NCBI RefSeq assembly: GCF_002879865.1
Contig: NZ_PNXY01000035.1
Span: 1-59,321, forward strand
Reading direction: 5' to 3'
DNA length: 59,321 nt
From: Paraburkholderia rhynchosiae
GTDB lineage: Bacteria; Pseudomonadota; Gammaproteobacteria; Burkholderiales; Burkholderiaceae
Shown piece after piece: positions 32,494 through 40,772 of the stretch. Position 1 is the stretch's first letter, and the number at the start of each line of letters is the position of its first letter. A model generated the notes under the pieces. That model searched no databases. It saw only the letters and a list, made by a program, of their open reading frames with translations, and had not been told where the DNA came from. The translations under genes were made by a program, and so were the position numbers.

Positions 32494-33915
32494 CTATTTG
32501 CTGATTTGCGCTCCGACGCCGAAGTACGGCGTGCTCGAGGTATCGGAGTTGGCCGACGTCGACGTGACGCCGCCGTTCTCCGTGCCCTGGATCTCGATCG
32601 CGTACAGGCCGCCCGATGCGATCGCGAGGCCAGTCTTGCCGTTGGCGTCCTGCACACCGACGAGGCCGGGGCTCGCCAATCCGTAGCTCAGACCAAAGCC
32701 GCTTTCGGCCGCCGAGGTCGTCGGGTTGATGAACGTGCCGACCGTGCCCTGAACCAGGGTCGCCGTGTACTTGAAGTTCGAATCCGCACCGACGTAGCCG
32801 CCGTCGAAGCCGCCCGATGCAAGCGGTTTCGCCGCGGCGAGCATGGCGATGCCGGACTCATCGTCGACTTTCGCGTCGAGATGGAGCGGCGCCGTGCCGA
32901 GGTCGATGTAGCCCGTGCGGACAACGAGCGGCACTGTCGCGCCGTTGATCTGCCCGAGAATCATGTGCGCGATCCCCGACTTGCCAGTCGCGCCGATAAG
33001 CGGAAGCTGGAACTGCTTCACGATCTGCGGCGCTTGCTGGCTGTCGAAATAACCGTTGCCGTTGAGCGTCAACGGGTTGCCCGTCGTCAGGCAGCCGCCG
33101 GCGTTCGGCGAGTAGTTCGCGTTCGCAGTGTTGCTGCTGGTGCAAGTGCCGCTCGCGTCGAACGTTTCAACGGTGTTGGTCGCGACCGTCGAGTAATTGC
33201 CCGACGGCGCAAGGTGATACAGCAGGCCGTTGTAGGTGCCGGGCAGCCTGGTGATGTCGGTGGTCGTGCTGGCGAAGCCGAGGAAGGGGTAGAAGTCGAA
33301 ATGGCGGTTCGGCACCGCGCCGATGCCCGAGCCGATGAGCGGAATCGAAAGCCCGTCGAACTGGATCGTCGCGCCCGGAATGCCGCCACCCGCCACGCCC
33401 TGGCCGACGAAGATCATCGGCGGATTCGGGTTGTTGGTGAAGCCGGGCGTCGTGTACGGCTGGCCGTCGCCGGCCGCGGTGCCGGTGCCCGCGCCGAGGA
33501 TGAACGCGCAGCGAGTTTGTTCCGCAGTGGGCAGTGTGCCGGTCGGCGGATGGATCACCGCGCCCGTGATCTGCGTGCCCACGCGGGTCGGCGTGACGGT
33601 GCCGGTGCGCAGCGGAATCGGCGACTCGAGCCACTTCAGCGTGTAGGTCATCGCCGCGGCGTCGATATTCAACTGAACCACCTCGCCGCTTCCGGCGCCG
33701 CCGAGGAACGTGCTTTTGACGATGTCGGCGGTGGCCGGACACAGCGTGGCTGCCGCTCCGGTCGAAGTGGGCGGGCCCTGGACGCCGCAAGCGGAGCCGG
33801 AGCATTGCGGCGTATTGATTGCGCCTGGATTGTCGGATTTACCGCCGCCACAAGCGATAAGAAAAGGAGTCGTGGCAATAGCCACTGCCAAACCTCGAAT
33901 AATGGCGTCCGCCAT
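32494..33915 (-). CDS. lipoprotein, DUF2957-like (copy 1)
   Basis: The 473-residue paralogue of the downstream lipoprotein is the first gene of the operon. GGGAGAC stands before the ATG. The lipoprotein signal ends FLIAC (Cys22). It shares MIFVGQGVAGGGIPGATIQF, DDESGIAMLA, AVPNRHFDFYPFLGFA and the WLESPIPLRTGTVTPTR segment with its partner, so the two arose by tandem duplication. This copy is longer at several loops. Its function is unknown. Confidence 0.75.
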   Translation of the reverse strand: MADAIIRGLAVAIATTPFLIACGGGKSDNPGAINTPQCSGSACGVQGPPTSTGAAATLCPATADIVKSTFLGGAGSGEVVQLNIDAAAMTYTLKWLESPIPLRTGTVTPTRVGTQITGAVIHPPTGTLPTAEQTRCAFILGAGTGTAAGDGQPYTTPGFTNNPNPPMIFVGQGVAGGGIPGATIQFDGLSIPLIGSGIGAVPNRHFDFYPFLGFASTTTDITRLPGTYNGLLYHLAPSGNYSTVATNTVETFDASGTCTSSNTANANYSPNAGGCLTTGNPLTLNGNGYFDSQQAPQIVKQFQLPLIGATGKSGIAHMILGQINGATVPLVVRTGYIDLGTAPLHLDAKVDDESGIAMLAAAKPLASGGFDGGYVGADSNFKYTATLVQGTVGTFINPTTSAAESGFGLSYGLASPGLVGVQDANGKTGLAIASGGLYAIEIQGTENGGVTSTSANSDTSSTPYFGVGAQISK

Positions 33916-34405
33916 GCTGCTGTCTCCCTTCGTGTAATTGTGCGAGCTAATTTCGCCGCGCGATTAATGCCTGTCAATTGAATGAGCCGTCTAAAAAGCC
34001 CGATTCAAACAGCCGCATTCCGGCGGCGCACGCGGCGCGCGGGCGCAAGCGGGGCTTTTAAACAAAAAAGCGAATTTGGTGCGAAAGGGCCTGACGTTGT
34101 TTCGAAGCACGCCCTTGCCAGATAAGCCTTTGCGCAAAATGGCTCTATCATCTTCGAACGACCGTTCGATAAAAAATCCGGAGTTTCCCTATGCGGGAAA
34201 GTATGCAGTTCGGGTCGTCGGCGGAAAAAAATACCGGAAAATCGAGTGGCAGCGCCGATTTTAATCTTTTATTAATGCGGGCTGCGACTGATTATCTTGG
34301 CGAGCAAGCGGTTCGGCGGTGGGTTCAAAACAAAAAAGCCGGTCCTTGAAGACCGGCTTTCATAATACTAACGGCAACAAATCGTCCCCGGTATATTAAC
34401 TTTCA
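33916..34405. other. 490-bp spacer, partly AT-rich
   Basis: The spacer holds the promoter side of the lipoprotein operon and the argC terminator (34335-34360). Between about 34070 and 34330 the base composition is clearly poorer in GC than the surroundings. A small frame (ATG 34139 to 34264, 41 residues, with NPEFPYAGKYAVRVVGGKKY) has no good ribosome-binding site and uses atypical codons; it is not called. Confidence 0.45.
34332..34360 (-). terminator. argC terminator
   Basis: AAAGCCGGTC (34335-34344) pairs with GACCGGCTTT (34351-34360). On the minus strand the stem is followed by a T-run. It lies 45 bases after the argC stop. Confidence 0.85.
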
Positions 34406-35353
34406 TTAACGTTTCAAACCCGTTTCTTCATTTGCACCGATTGCGAGGTTCATGCACTGGATCGCCGCGCCAGAAGCGCCTTTGCCCAGATTGTCGAGGC
34501 GAGCCACGGTTACGAAGCGCTCCTCCGTGCCGAACACGAACAGGTCTACCCGATTCGTGTCGTTGTTCGCCTGCACGTCGAAGAACCCGCTCTCCAGATT
34601 CGCTTCGGCGTCGAACGGCGCGACCCGCACGAAAGCTTCGCCCGCGTAATACTCGGCGAGCAGCGCCTGGACCTCTTGCGGGGTTGTTTTGCGGGCCAAC
34701 TGGCGCGGCGAGAAGAAACTGGTTACCGCGAGACCCTTGTAGAAGTCGCCGACGATCGGCGTAAAGACTGGCGCCGACTTCAGGCCCGTGTGCGCCGCCA
34801 TTTCGGGCAGATGCTTGTGCGTCAGGCCGAGCGCATAAGGGCGCGGGCTCTTGAACTTGTCATTGCCGCCGGCTTCGTAGTCGGCAATCATTTTTTTGCC
34901 GCCGCCGCTGTAGCCGGTGATCGAATAAGCGTGCGCGTCGAACTCGGGCCCGACCACGCCGGCTTCGACGAGCGGACGCATGGCCAGCACGAAAGCCGAC
35001 GCGTGACAGCCCGGCACGGCGATGCGTTTGGCCGTGCGCAAACGCTCGCGCTGCGCGCGGGTCAGTTCGGGCAGGCCGTAAGCCCAACTGTCCGACGTGC
35101 GAAACGCGGTGCTGGCATCTATCAGCACCGTGCGCTCGTTTTCCACCAGCGAAGCCGACTCGCGCGATGCAACGTCGGGCAGGCACAGGAATGTGACGTC
35201 CGACGCATTGATGAGACGACGGCGCTCCTCGAGGTCTTTGCGCTTCGCTTCTTCGATACGCAGAATTTCCACGTCGGCGCGCTGCGACAGGTATTCGAAA
35301 ATCTTCAGGCCGGTCGTGCCTTCCTGTCCGTCGACAAAAACTTTCGTGCTCAT
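34406..35353 (-). CDS. argC: N-acetyl-gamma-glutamyl-phosphate reductase, type 2
   Basis: The 315-residue protein catalyses the NADPH-dependent reduction of N-acetylglutamyl phosphate in arginine synthesis. ATG 35353 is chosen so that the protein begins MSTKVFVDGQEGTTGLK, the usual N-terminus. Cys116 in AVPGCHAS is the catalytic cysteine, and TGYSGGGKKM and THKHLPEM are conserved. The length fits the shorter type-2 ArgC group. It is a single gene with its own terminator. Confidence 0.93.
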   Translation of the reverse strand: MSTKVFVDGQEGTTGLKIFEYLSQRADVEILRIEEAKRKDLEERRRLINASDVTFLCLPDVASRESASLVENERTVLIDASTAFRTSDSWAYGLPELTRAQRERLRTAKRIAVPGCHASAFVLAMRPLVEAGVVGPEFDAHAYSITGYSGGGKKMIADYEAGGNDKFKSPRPYALGLTHKHLPEMAAHTGLKSAPVFTPIVGDFYKGLAVTSFFSPRQLARKTTPQEVQALLAEYYAGEAFVRVAPFDAEANLESGFFDVQANNDTNRVDLFVFGTEERFVTVARLDNLGKGASGAAIQCMNLAIGANEETGLKR

Positions 35354-35585
35354 CTCGATCTCACTGGCTTGCTGGAAACGGCGCGGGAGACCGCGCGGAA
35401 ACGCCATTTTAAGACCTCATCGCCACGCGCGTGCGCAAGCGCTGAAAAACGGCGCGAAAACAGCGAAAAAACGACGATGCCCGCACAAAGTGACAGCGAC
35501 ATGACTTTGTTCCGCTGCGGTGGCGTGCGGCGCGGTGAGCTGGGCAAAACCGTGTCGCGTGAGGAAGTGGCTCCGCCTCGCAGCA

Positions 35586-36158
35586 TCAACGGATCGCGGA
35601 GATCCAACGGGCCGTCACTTGCGCAACGCGCGCGCCGAACAGACGCGCCGTTTCGAGGTCGCCCTCGGGCGGCGCCTCTTCGGGAGAAGCATCCGCCGGG
35701 GACTGCGTGAGCAGGCCGGTTGAGCCGCCCACGTAGTTCAGGTCGTTGCGGGTTGCCGCCTTGGTGTTCGACGGCATCAGACCGGTGCCCGCCCAGATCA
35801 TGCCGTGCTGCATCGCGAGCGTGACGAAGTACTGGATGGTGAGGAATTTGTCGCCGTTCATCGTCGCAGAGTTGGTGAAGCCGGCGGCGACCTTGTCCTT
35901 CCAGGTCTGGCCGAACCATGGCTTCGAGCTCGCATCGGCGAACTTCTTGAAGTCGGCGGACGGTCCGCCCATGTAAGTCGGCGCCCCGAAGATGATCGCG
36001 TCCGCGGCGGCCAGTTCGGCCCACGCCGCTTCGTCAATGTCGGCAACCGGCAGGAGCTTCGCGTGCGCGCCGGCCCCCAGTGTGCCGGCCAGCACGGACT
36101 CGGCGACTTTCTTCGTGTGGCCGTAGCCGCTGTGATAAACGATGACGATCTTCGACAT
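35586..36158 (-). CDS. flavodoxin-like NAD(P)H:quinone oxidoreductase (WrbA-related)
   Basis: The 190-residue cytoplasmic protein begins MSKIVIVYHSGYGHTKKVAE, the FMN phosphate-binding loop. GAPTYMGGPSADFKKFAD supplies the second flavin loop, and NYVGGSTGLLTQSPADA the third. It is related to WrbA but lacks some of the WrbA-specific insert, so a general NADPH-dependent FMN reductase is as likely. It is a single gene. Confidence 0.8.
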   Translation of the reverse strand: MSKIVIVYHSGYGHTKKVAESVLAGTLGAGAHAKLLPVADIDEAAWAELAAADAIIFGAPTYMGGPSADFKKFADASSKPWFGQTWKDKVAAGFTNSATMNGDKFLTIQYFVTLAMQHGMIWAGTGLMPSNTKAATRNDLNYVGGSTGLLTQSPADASPEEAPPEGDLETARLFGARVAQVTARWISAIR

Positions 36159-36378
36159 GAGACGCTCCAGGCAAAGAGAAGAGGATTCGATGACGCACGG
36201 CGATCATGCGTTCGCGACGCGACATGACGCGGCGCGACATCGGCAAGCATGCCGCACACGACCTTGCAGCACATTAGCGTGCGCGGATGACAGAATTTCC
36301 GCGCGATGAAGAATGCAGCGCAACCCGTGCGCGAATCGACGGCTTGCAACCACGGCAAGTATGCGTTCGGCGTGGGCG

Positions 36379-36981
36379 CTATCGGCCGTAATTCACCACC
36401 ATCCGGGCGCTGCCAAGCGCGGCCGTGCCGATCTCGTGATCGAACATCAGCGCGGGGCGGCCTTGCGCGAGGCGGAGATCGGTGGTGCTTAACGCATATA
36501 CCGTGATCACGTAGCGATGGGGCTTGCCCGCTGGCGGGCATGGGCCGCCATAGCCGTCGATATCGAAGTCGTTGCGGGCTTCCACCGCGCCGAGCTTCTT
36601 GAGAAAGCCGGACGCGCTGGCGTTCTCGGGCAGGCTTGCGACGGTGGCCGGAATGCCGGCGACTGCCCAATGCCACCAGCCGCGGCCGGGTGCATCCGGA
36701 TCGAACATGGTGATGGCGAAGCTGCGCGTTCCGGACGGTGGGTCACGCCAGGTCAATTGAGGCGAGCGGTTGCCGCCTTTACAGTCGTCCTGATCGAAAA
36801 CCTGCGGGGTGCTGACCGTTCCTCCCGCACGAAAGCTGGCGCTGGTCAGCGCAAACGCGCCCTCGGCGAGAGCGCGGGGACCATGCGCGAGACATAGCGC
36901 GAGACCGAGCGTGGCGCTGATGAAAAACGGCGTGCGGCGAAACGGCGAAGCATCCGAAACAACCAGGCAACGCAAGCGCAT
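36379..36981 (-). CDS. exported phosphatidylethanolamine-binding-family protein (YbhB/YbcL-like)
   Basis: The 200-residue protein starts at ATG 36981 with GGAGAA upstream. A hydrophobic export signal (about 18-40) is followed by the PEBP fold: PQLTWRDPPSGTRSFAITM, DPDAPGRGWWHWAV, and the GYGGPCPPAGKPHRY segment that forms the anion pocket. Two cysteines may form a disulfide in the periplasm. Bacterial members have no firmly established role. Tandem stem-loop repeats lie directly upstream (36998-37140). Confidence 0.85.
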   Translation of the reverse strand: MRLRCLVVSDASPFRRTPFFISATLGLALCLAHGPRALAEGAFALTSASFRAGGTVSTPQVFDQDDCKGGNRSPQLTWRDPPSGTRSFAITMFDPDAPGRGWWHWAVAGIPATVASLPENASASGFLKKLGAVEARNDFDIDGYGGPCPPAGKPHRYVITVYALSTTDLRLAQGRPALMFDHEIGTAALGSARMVVNYGR

Positions 36982-36997
36982 GTGCCGGTTCTCCTTG

Positions 36998-37140
36998 TCG
37001 ACCAGAGTTGGTGCTTTAGCACCTACTCTGGTCCCATGCAAAGCGGTCGACCAGAGTTGGTGCTTTAGCACCTACCCATGGTCCCATGCAAAGCGGTCAA
37101 TCAAGTTGGCGCATCACGCGCTGCTCATGTCCCATGCAGC
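36998..37140. repeat. tandem stem-loop repeat, two full copies and one decayed
   Basis: A 49-50 base unit starting TCGACCAGAGTTGGTGCT occurs at 36998-37046 and 37047-37096. A worn copy follows to about 37140 (ending TCCCATGCAG). Each full unit contains GGTGCT-TT-AGCACC, able to form a hairpin, and ends CCCATGCAAAGCGG. I recall similar units in intergenic regions of Burkholderia genomes. They lie between two divergent genes. Confidence 0.75.
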
Positions 37141-37397
37141 CTGTTTCCGAGAGCACGAGACAGTCGCCGCACGGTGATTATTGTCCGTATTTCGTCCCTA
37201 GGGGTCGAATCAGTTTAACATTAGCTCCCCGATGCTTCATTGTTGCCGCATTGCCAGATTGCCAGCCTGGAAATGGGCTATAGTCGGGAGAATTTTCGCG
37301 TGTAGGTAGCCCGTGTTCCTATCAGTTGAAGTAAAACATTAAGAATAAAAAGCATGTGTGAAGTTTTGGAGAGGGTTTTTCTGTCGAGGTGCGGGCA
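37141..37397. other. 257-bp spacer upstream of the RcsB-like gene
   Basis: The spacer is AT-richer than its surroundings, especially 37316-37356, as expected for a promoter region. No clear -35/-10 pair or dyad was found. With the repeats to its left, the gene-free stretch between the two divergent genes is 416 bases. Confidence 0.4.
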
Positions 37398-38087
37398 ATG
37401 CAAGATGTAGTCAAGGTGGTCATCGCCGATGATCACCCAGTAATCCTATTCGGCGCTGAACAGGCTTTGCTCAAGTTTCCCGGTATGCAAGTGGTCGCGC
37501 GTGCGCGGCAGTCGACGGAATTGATCAAGGTGCTGCAAACCGTTGCGTGTGACGTGCTAGTAACGGATCTCGCGATGCCTGGTGGCCAGTTTGGCGACGG
37601 CTTGCCGCTGATCGGCTACCTGCGCCGCAATTTTCCCAACCTTCCTATCGTCGTGCTAACGATGCTGGAGAACGCCGCGCTGCTGCAGCGGTTGCGCGAA
37701 CTCGGCGTGACGTCGGTCGTGAACAAGTCCGACGACTTGAGTCATATCGGGCTCGCCGTGCAACACGTCAGCCGCAATCTCGACTATTTGAGTCCGTCGG
37801 TCAAGGCGTCGCTTGATGCGTTGCGCATGAACACCGGCGGTAAGGGCGAGGACGTGATGTTGTCGAGGCGCGAACTGGAGGTGGTGCGTCTCTTCGTGTC
37901 CGGCATGACCATCAAGGAAATCTCCGAGCAATTGAACCGCAGTATTAAGACAATCAGCACGCAGAAAAACACGGCAATGCGCAAGCTTGGCATCGACCGC
38001 GATTCAGAGTTGTTCCAGTATGCGCAAAGCAACGGTTTGCTGAATCTGTCGTCGCATTCGGCGCAAGATACCGGCGACCTGCCTTAA
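37398..38087 (+). CDS. RcsB-like response regulator
   Basis: This 229-residue protein starts at ATG 37398, with GAGGTG six bases upstream (a GTG at 37389 is possible). It has a receiver domain (about 5-125; Asp11-Asp12, phosphorylated Asp57 in VTDLAMPGG, Lys near 109) and a LuxR-type helix-turn-helix (about 150-215). The wording of VIADDHPVILFG, LITxR-type helices and LNRSIKTIS is strikingly close to enterobacterial RcsB. No RcsC, RcsD or other sensor kinase is in the window, so it is an orphan here. Its partners and targets are unknown. Confidence 0.87.
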   Translation: MQDVVKVVIADDHPVILFGAEQALLKFPGMQVVARARQSTELIKVLQTVACDVLVTDLAMPGGQFGDGLPLIGYLRRNFPNLPIVVLTMLENAALLQRLRELGVTSVVNKSDDLSHIGLAVQHVSRNLDYLSPSVKASLDALRMNTGGKGEDVMLSRRELEVVRLFVSGMTIKEISEQLNRSIKTISTQKNTAMRKLGIDRDSELFQYAQSNGLLNLSSHSAQDTGDLP

Positions 38088-38121
38088 CTGTTCGCAGCAA
38101 TTTCTTCGCCGTAAAAAGATA

Positions 38122-38157
38122 AAAGGCCGCCTGTCGTAAAACAGGCGGCCTTTTTAT
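38122..38157. terminator. 14-bp stem terminator between regulator and pyrE
   Basis: AAAAGGCCGCCTGT (38122-38135) pairs with ACAGGCGGCCTTTT (38142-38155) around CGTAAA. It serves both convergent genes. Confidence 0.88.
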
Positions 38158-38181
38158 TCAAGCGGTATTTCGCAGTCGCGC

Positions 38182-38868
38182 TTACTGCGGCGTCGACGTT
38201 GCGCCGCCGTGCGCTGCCGACCATTCAGCCGGCGCGTGCAGGAATTTCTCTACTTCGTCGAGCGTGTTTGTGTCGAAGTACTTGTTCTCCTTGGCGACGC
38301 GCAGCACGTCCCACCAGGTGGCAAGCGCGTGCAGATCGACGTCGATGTCTTTCAGCACCGACACGCTTTCCTTGAAGATGTTGTAGTGGAACAGCACGAA
38401 GCAGTGATTCACCGTCGCGCCGGCGGTGCGCAGCGCGTTGATGAAGTTGATCTTGCTGCGGCTGTCGGTGGTCAGGTCTTCCACCAGCAGCACACGTTGA
38501 CCTTCGGTCAACAGACCTTCGATCTGCGCATTGCGGCCGAAACCCTTCGGCTTCTTGCGCACGTATTGCATCGGCACCATCAGGCGGTCGGACAGCCATG
38601 CCGCGAACGGAATGCCGGCGGTTTCGCCGCCGGCCACCGCGTCGATCTGCTCATAGCCCACGTCGCGCAGAATGGTGGCTTCGGCCATTTCCATCAGGCC
38701 GCGGCGCACGCGCGGGTAGGAAATCAGTTTGCGGCAATCGATATAAACCGGGCTCGCCCAGCCGGACGTGAAAATGTACGGTTTCTCCGCGTTGAAGTGC
38801 ACTGCTTGTACTTCGAGCAGCATCTTGGCGGTGGTGTCGGAGATCGTCTGGCGATCGAAGCCTGTCAT
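38182..38868 (-). CDS. pyrE: orotate phosphoribosyltransferase
   Basis: The 228-residue cytoplasmic enzyme makes orotidine 5'-phosphate from orotate and PRPP in pyrimidine synthesis. The PRPP-binding strand and loop are VLLVEDLTTDSRSKINF (near 127), a variant of the usual form. FTSGWASPVYIDCRKLISYP near 33 and the flexible loop YVRKKPKGFG near 102 are typical. The length and wording match the beta/alphaproteobacterial type. Transcription is leftward from a spacer that also holds a plus-strand hairpin. Confidence 0.93.
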   Translation of the reverse strand: MTGFDRQTISDTTAKMLLEVQAVHFNAEKPYIFTSGWASPVYIDCRKLISYPRVRRGLMEMAEATILRDVGYEQIDAVAGGETAGIPFAAWLSDRLMVPMQYVRKKPKGFGRNAQIEGLLTEGQRVLLVEDLTTDSRSKINFINALRTAGATVNHCFVLFHYNIFKESVSVLKDIDVDLHALATWWDVLRVAKENKYFDTNTLDEVEKFLHAPAEWSAAHGGATSTPQ

Positions 38869-39252
38869 GGGCGGATCCTTGGGTGTGAGCGGGAGAAGCG
38901 GGCGCTAAGCCCGGTGGCGCAGCAAGCGGGATATGCCGCGCCATGCTGGGCGGAATATGCAGCCGGCCAGTGGATGCTGGCCGGTTTTTGCTGCGCGCGT
39001 AGGCCGACATTTTACCCGAAACGGACTCTCCCGAGGAGGCCGTTGTGCGCGGCGGCGGCCAATCGCGGTCGTCACGGCCACGCCGGGTCCGCGTTGCGGG
39101 CATTGATCTGGCCGGCCAGGCACCTGGCTTCCGTCGCGCTTTTGGGTTGGCTTTTTGGCTAGCTTGTGGGCAACCTGGGCCGCCTTTACACTCACGCGAA
39201 TTTCCCGGGCTTAAGGTCCCGCTCTCGCCAATCGAATCACGGATTGCTTCCC
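38869..39252. other. 384-bp divergent spacer between pyrE and an MFS gene
   Basis: The main element is a hairpin with a T-run on the plus strand (38963-38989). No reading frame with a start site is present. The stretch should hold both divergent promoters, but no clean consensus was seen. Confidence 0.45.
38963..38989 (+). terminator. hairpin with T-run facing the MFS gene
   Basis: CCGGCCAG (38963-38970) pairs with CTGGCCGG (38977-38984) around TGGATG, followed by five T. No rightward gene ends here, so it may be an attenuator for the MFS gene or stop antisense transcription coming out of the pyrE promoter. Confidence 0.55.
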
Positions 39253-40485
39253 ATGACACCCGCTTCCTCCGCCGCCGGCGCCCCTGCCTCCGCCCGAGAC
39301 GGCTACGCCGTCCGGGCGTTGATTGCGTCGGTGCTGGGCTATGCGATGGACGGCTTCGATCTGCTGATCCTCGGTTTCATGCTGCCGGCCATCGCCGTTG
39401 ACCTGCATCTGAACTCGGCCCAAGCGGGTTCGCTCGTCACGTGGACGCTGGTCGGCGCGGTGGCCGGCGGCCTGATCTTCGGCGTGCTCAGCGACTATTT
39501 CGGCCGCGTGCGCATGCTCACCTCGACCATTCTTATCTTCGCGGTCTTCACCGGCCTGTGCGCGGTGGCGCAAGGTTATAGCGACTTGCTCGCATACCGG
39601 ACCATCGCCGGGATTGGACTCGGCGGCGAGTTCGGCATTGGCATGACGCTCGTCGCCGAAGCATGGCCGGCGTCGCAGCGGGCGCGGGTGTCGTCGTACG
39701 TCGGCCTCGGGTGGCAACTCGGCGTGCTAGCGGCCGCGTTGCTGACGCCGCTGCTGCTGCCGGTGATCGGCTGGCGCGGCATGTTCGCGCTCGGGCTGTT
39801 GCCCGCGGTGGTGTCGTTCTTTGTGCGGCGGCGAGTCGAGGAACCCGTGCTTTTCATCGAGCGGGTGGCGCGCGGCATGCACGAACCGCCGCTGAAACTG
39901 CTGATAGCCGACGCGCGCACCATCCGCGCGAGCCTCGGCGTGGCGATCCTGTGCTCGGTGCAGAACTTCGGTTACTACGGGCTGATGATCTGGCTGCCGA
40001 GCTATCTGTCGAAAACGTTCGGCTATTCGCTGACGAAATCGGGAGTCTGGACGGCGGCCACGGTCGTGGGCATGGCGTGCGGCATCTGGCTCTTCGGCAT
40101 CGCCGCCGACCGTTTCGGCCGCAAGCCGGCCTTCCTGTTCTACCAGGTCGGCGCCGTCGTGATGGTGTTCATCTATGCGCACCTCACAACGCCGGCCGCG
40201 CTGCTGATCGGCGGCGCGGCGATGGGCATGTTCGTCAATGGGATGATTGGCGGCTACGGTGCGCTGATTTCCGAGCTTTATCTGACCGATGCCCGCGCCA
40301 CTGCCCAAAACGTGCTGTTCAACGTGGGACGCGCAGTGGGCGGCTTCGGGCCGGTTGTGGTCGGCGCCTTGGCCGCGCGGTATTCATTTGGCGCGGCGCT
40401 CGCTTTGCTCGCGTCGATCTATCTGCTCGATGTTCTGGCAACGCTCTTCATGATCCCGGAACGGCGCGGCGCCGCGCTCGAATGA
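39253..40485 (+). CDS. MFS transporter, aromatic acid:H+ symporter type
   Basis: The 410-residue protein has twelve membrane segments and starts at ATG 39253. YAMDGFDLLILGFMLPAI in segment 1 contains the D-G-x-D motif of the aromatic acid:H+ symporters (PcaK, BenK, MhpT). The loop GVLSDYFGRVRM and the later FGIAADRFGRKPAFL are the two conserved cytoplasmic loops. The likely cargo is an aromatic or other organic acid. It has no catabolic neighbour that would fix the substrate. Confidence 0.87.
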   Translation: MTPASSAAGAPASARDGYAVRALIASVLGYAMDGFDLLILGFMLPAIAVDLHLNSAQAGSLVTWTLVGAVAGGLIFGVLSDYFGRVRMLTSTILIFAVFTGLCAVAQGYSDLLAYRTIAGIGLGGEFGIGMTLVAEAWPASQRARVSSYVGLGWQLGVLAAALLTPLLLPVIGWRGMFALGLLPAVVSFFVRRRVEEPVLFIERVARGMHEPPLKLLIADARTIRASLGVAILCSVQNFGYYGLMIWLPSYLSKTFGYSLTKSGVWTAATVVGMACGIWLFGIAADRFGRKPAFLFYQVGAVVMVFIYAHLTTPAALLIGGAAMGMFVNGMIGGYGALISELYLTDARATAQNVLFNVGRAVGGFGPVVVGALAARYSFGAALALLASIYLLDVLATLFMIPERRGAALE

Positions 40486-40772
40486 GCCTGACGTAGCGCT
40501 GCTTGCACGATCATCAAATGCGGCGGCGCAGCATGACTGGCGGGTGTTTCGCCCATGACGAGCCGTGTCAGCAGTCAGTGCATCGACTCGTCCGGGGTGT
40601 ACACTAACCGACCCGCGTAGCACTCCGCACCGTCCTGTCCTCCGCCGAGGATCGACGCCGCGCCTAACCGGCGCATGCGCAAACCGCCCCGGTCGATTAT
40701 CCATTCGATAGATGCAAGCGCCGCCAACGGTGCGGTGTGCCGGCCCAATTTCTTACGTCTCGCAGGCAAAAA

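Noticed and set aside
31149..32657. Long basic N-terminal extension of the lipoprotein frame to 32657
   Set aside because: The extension is Arg/Ser-rich shadow sequence overlapping the upstream gene; ATG 32396 has a ribosome-binding site and gives a clean lipoprotein signal.
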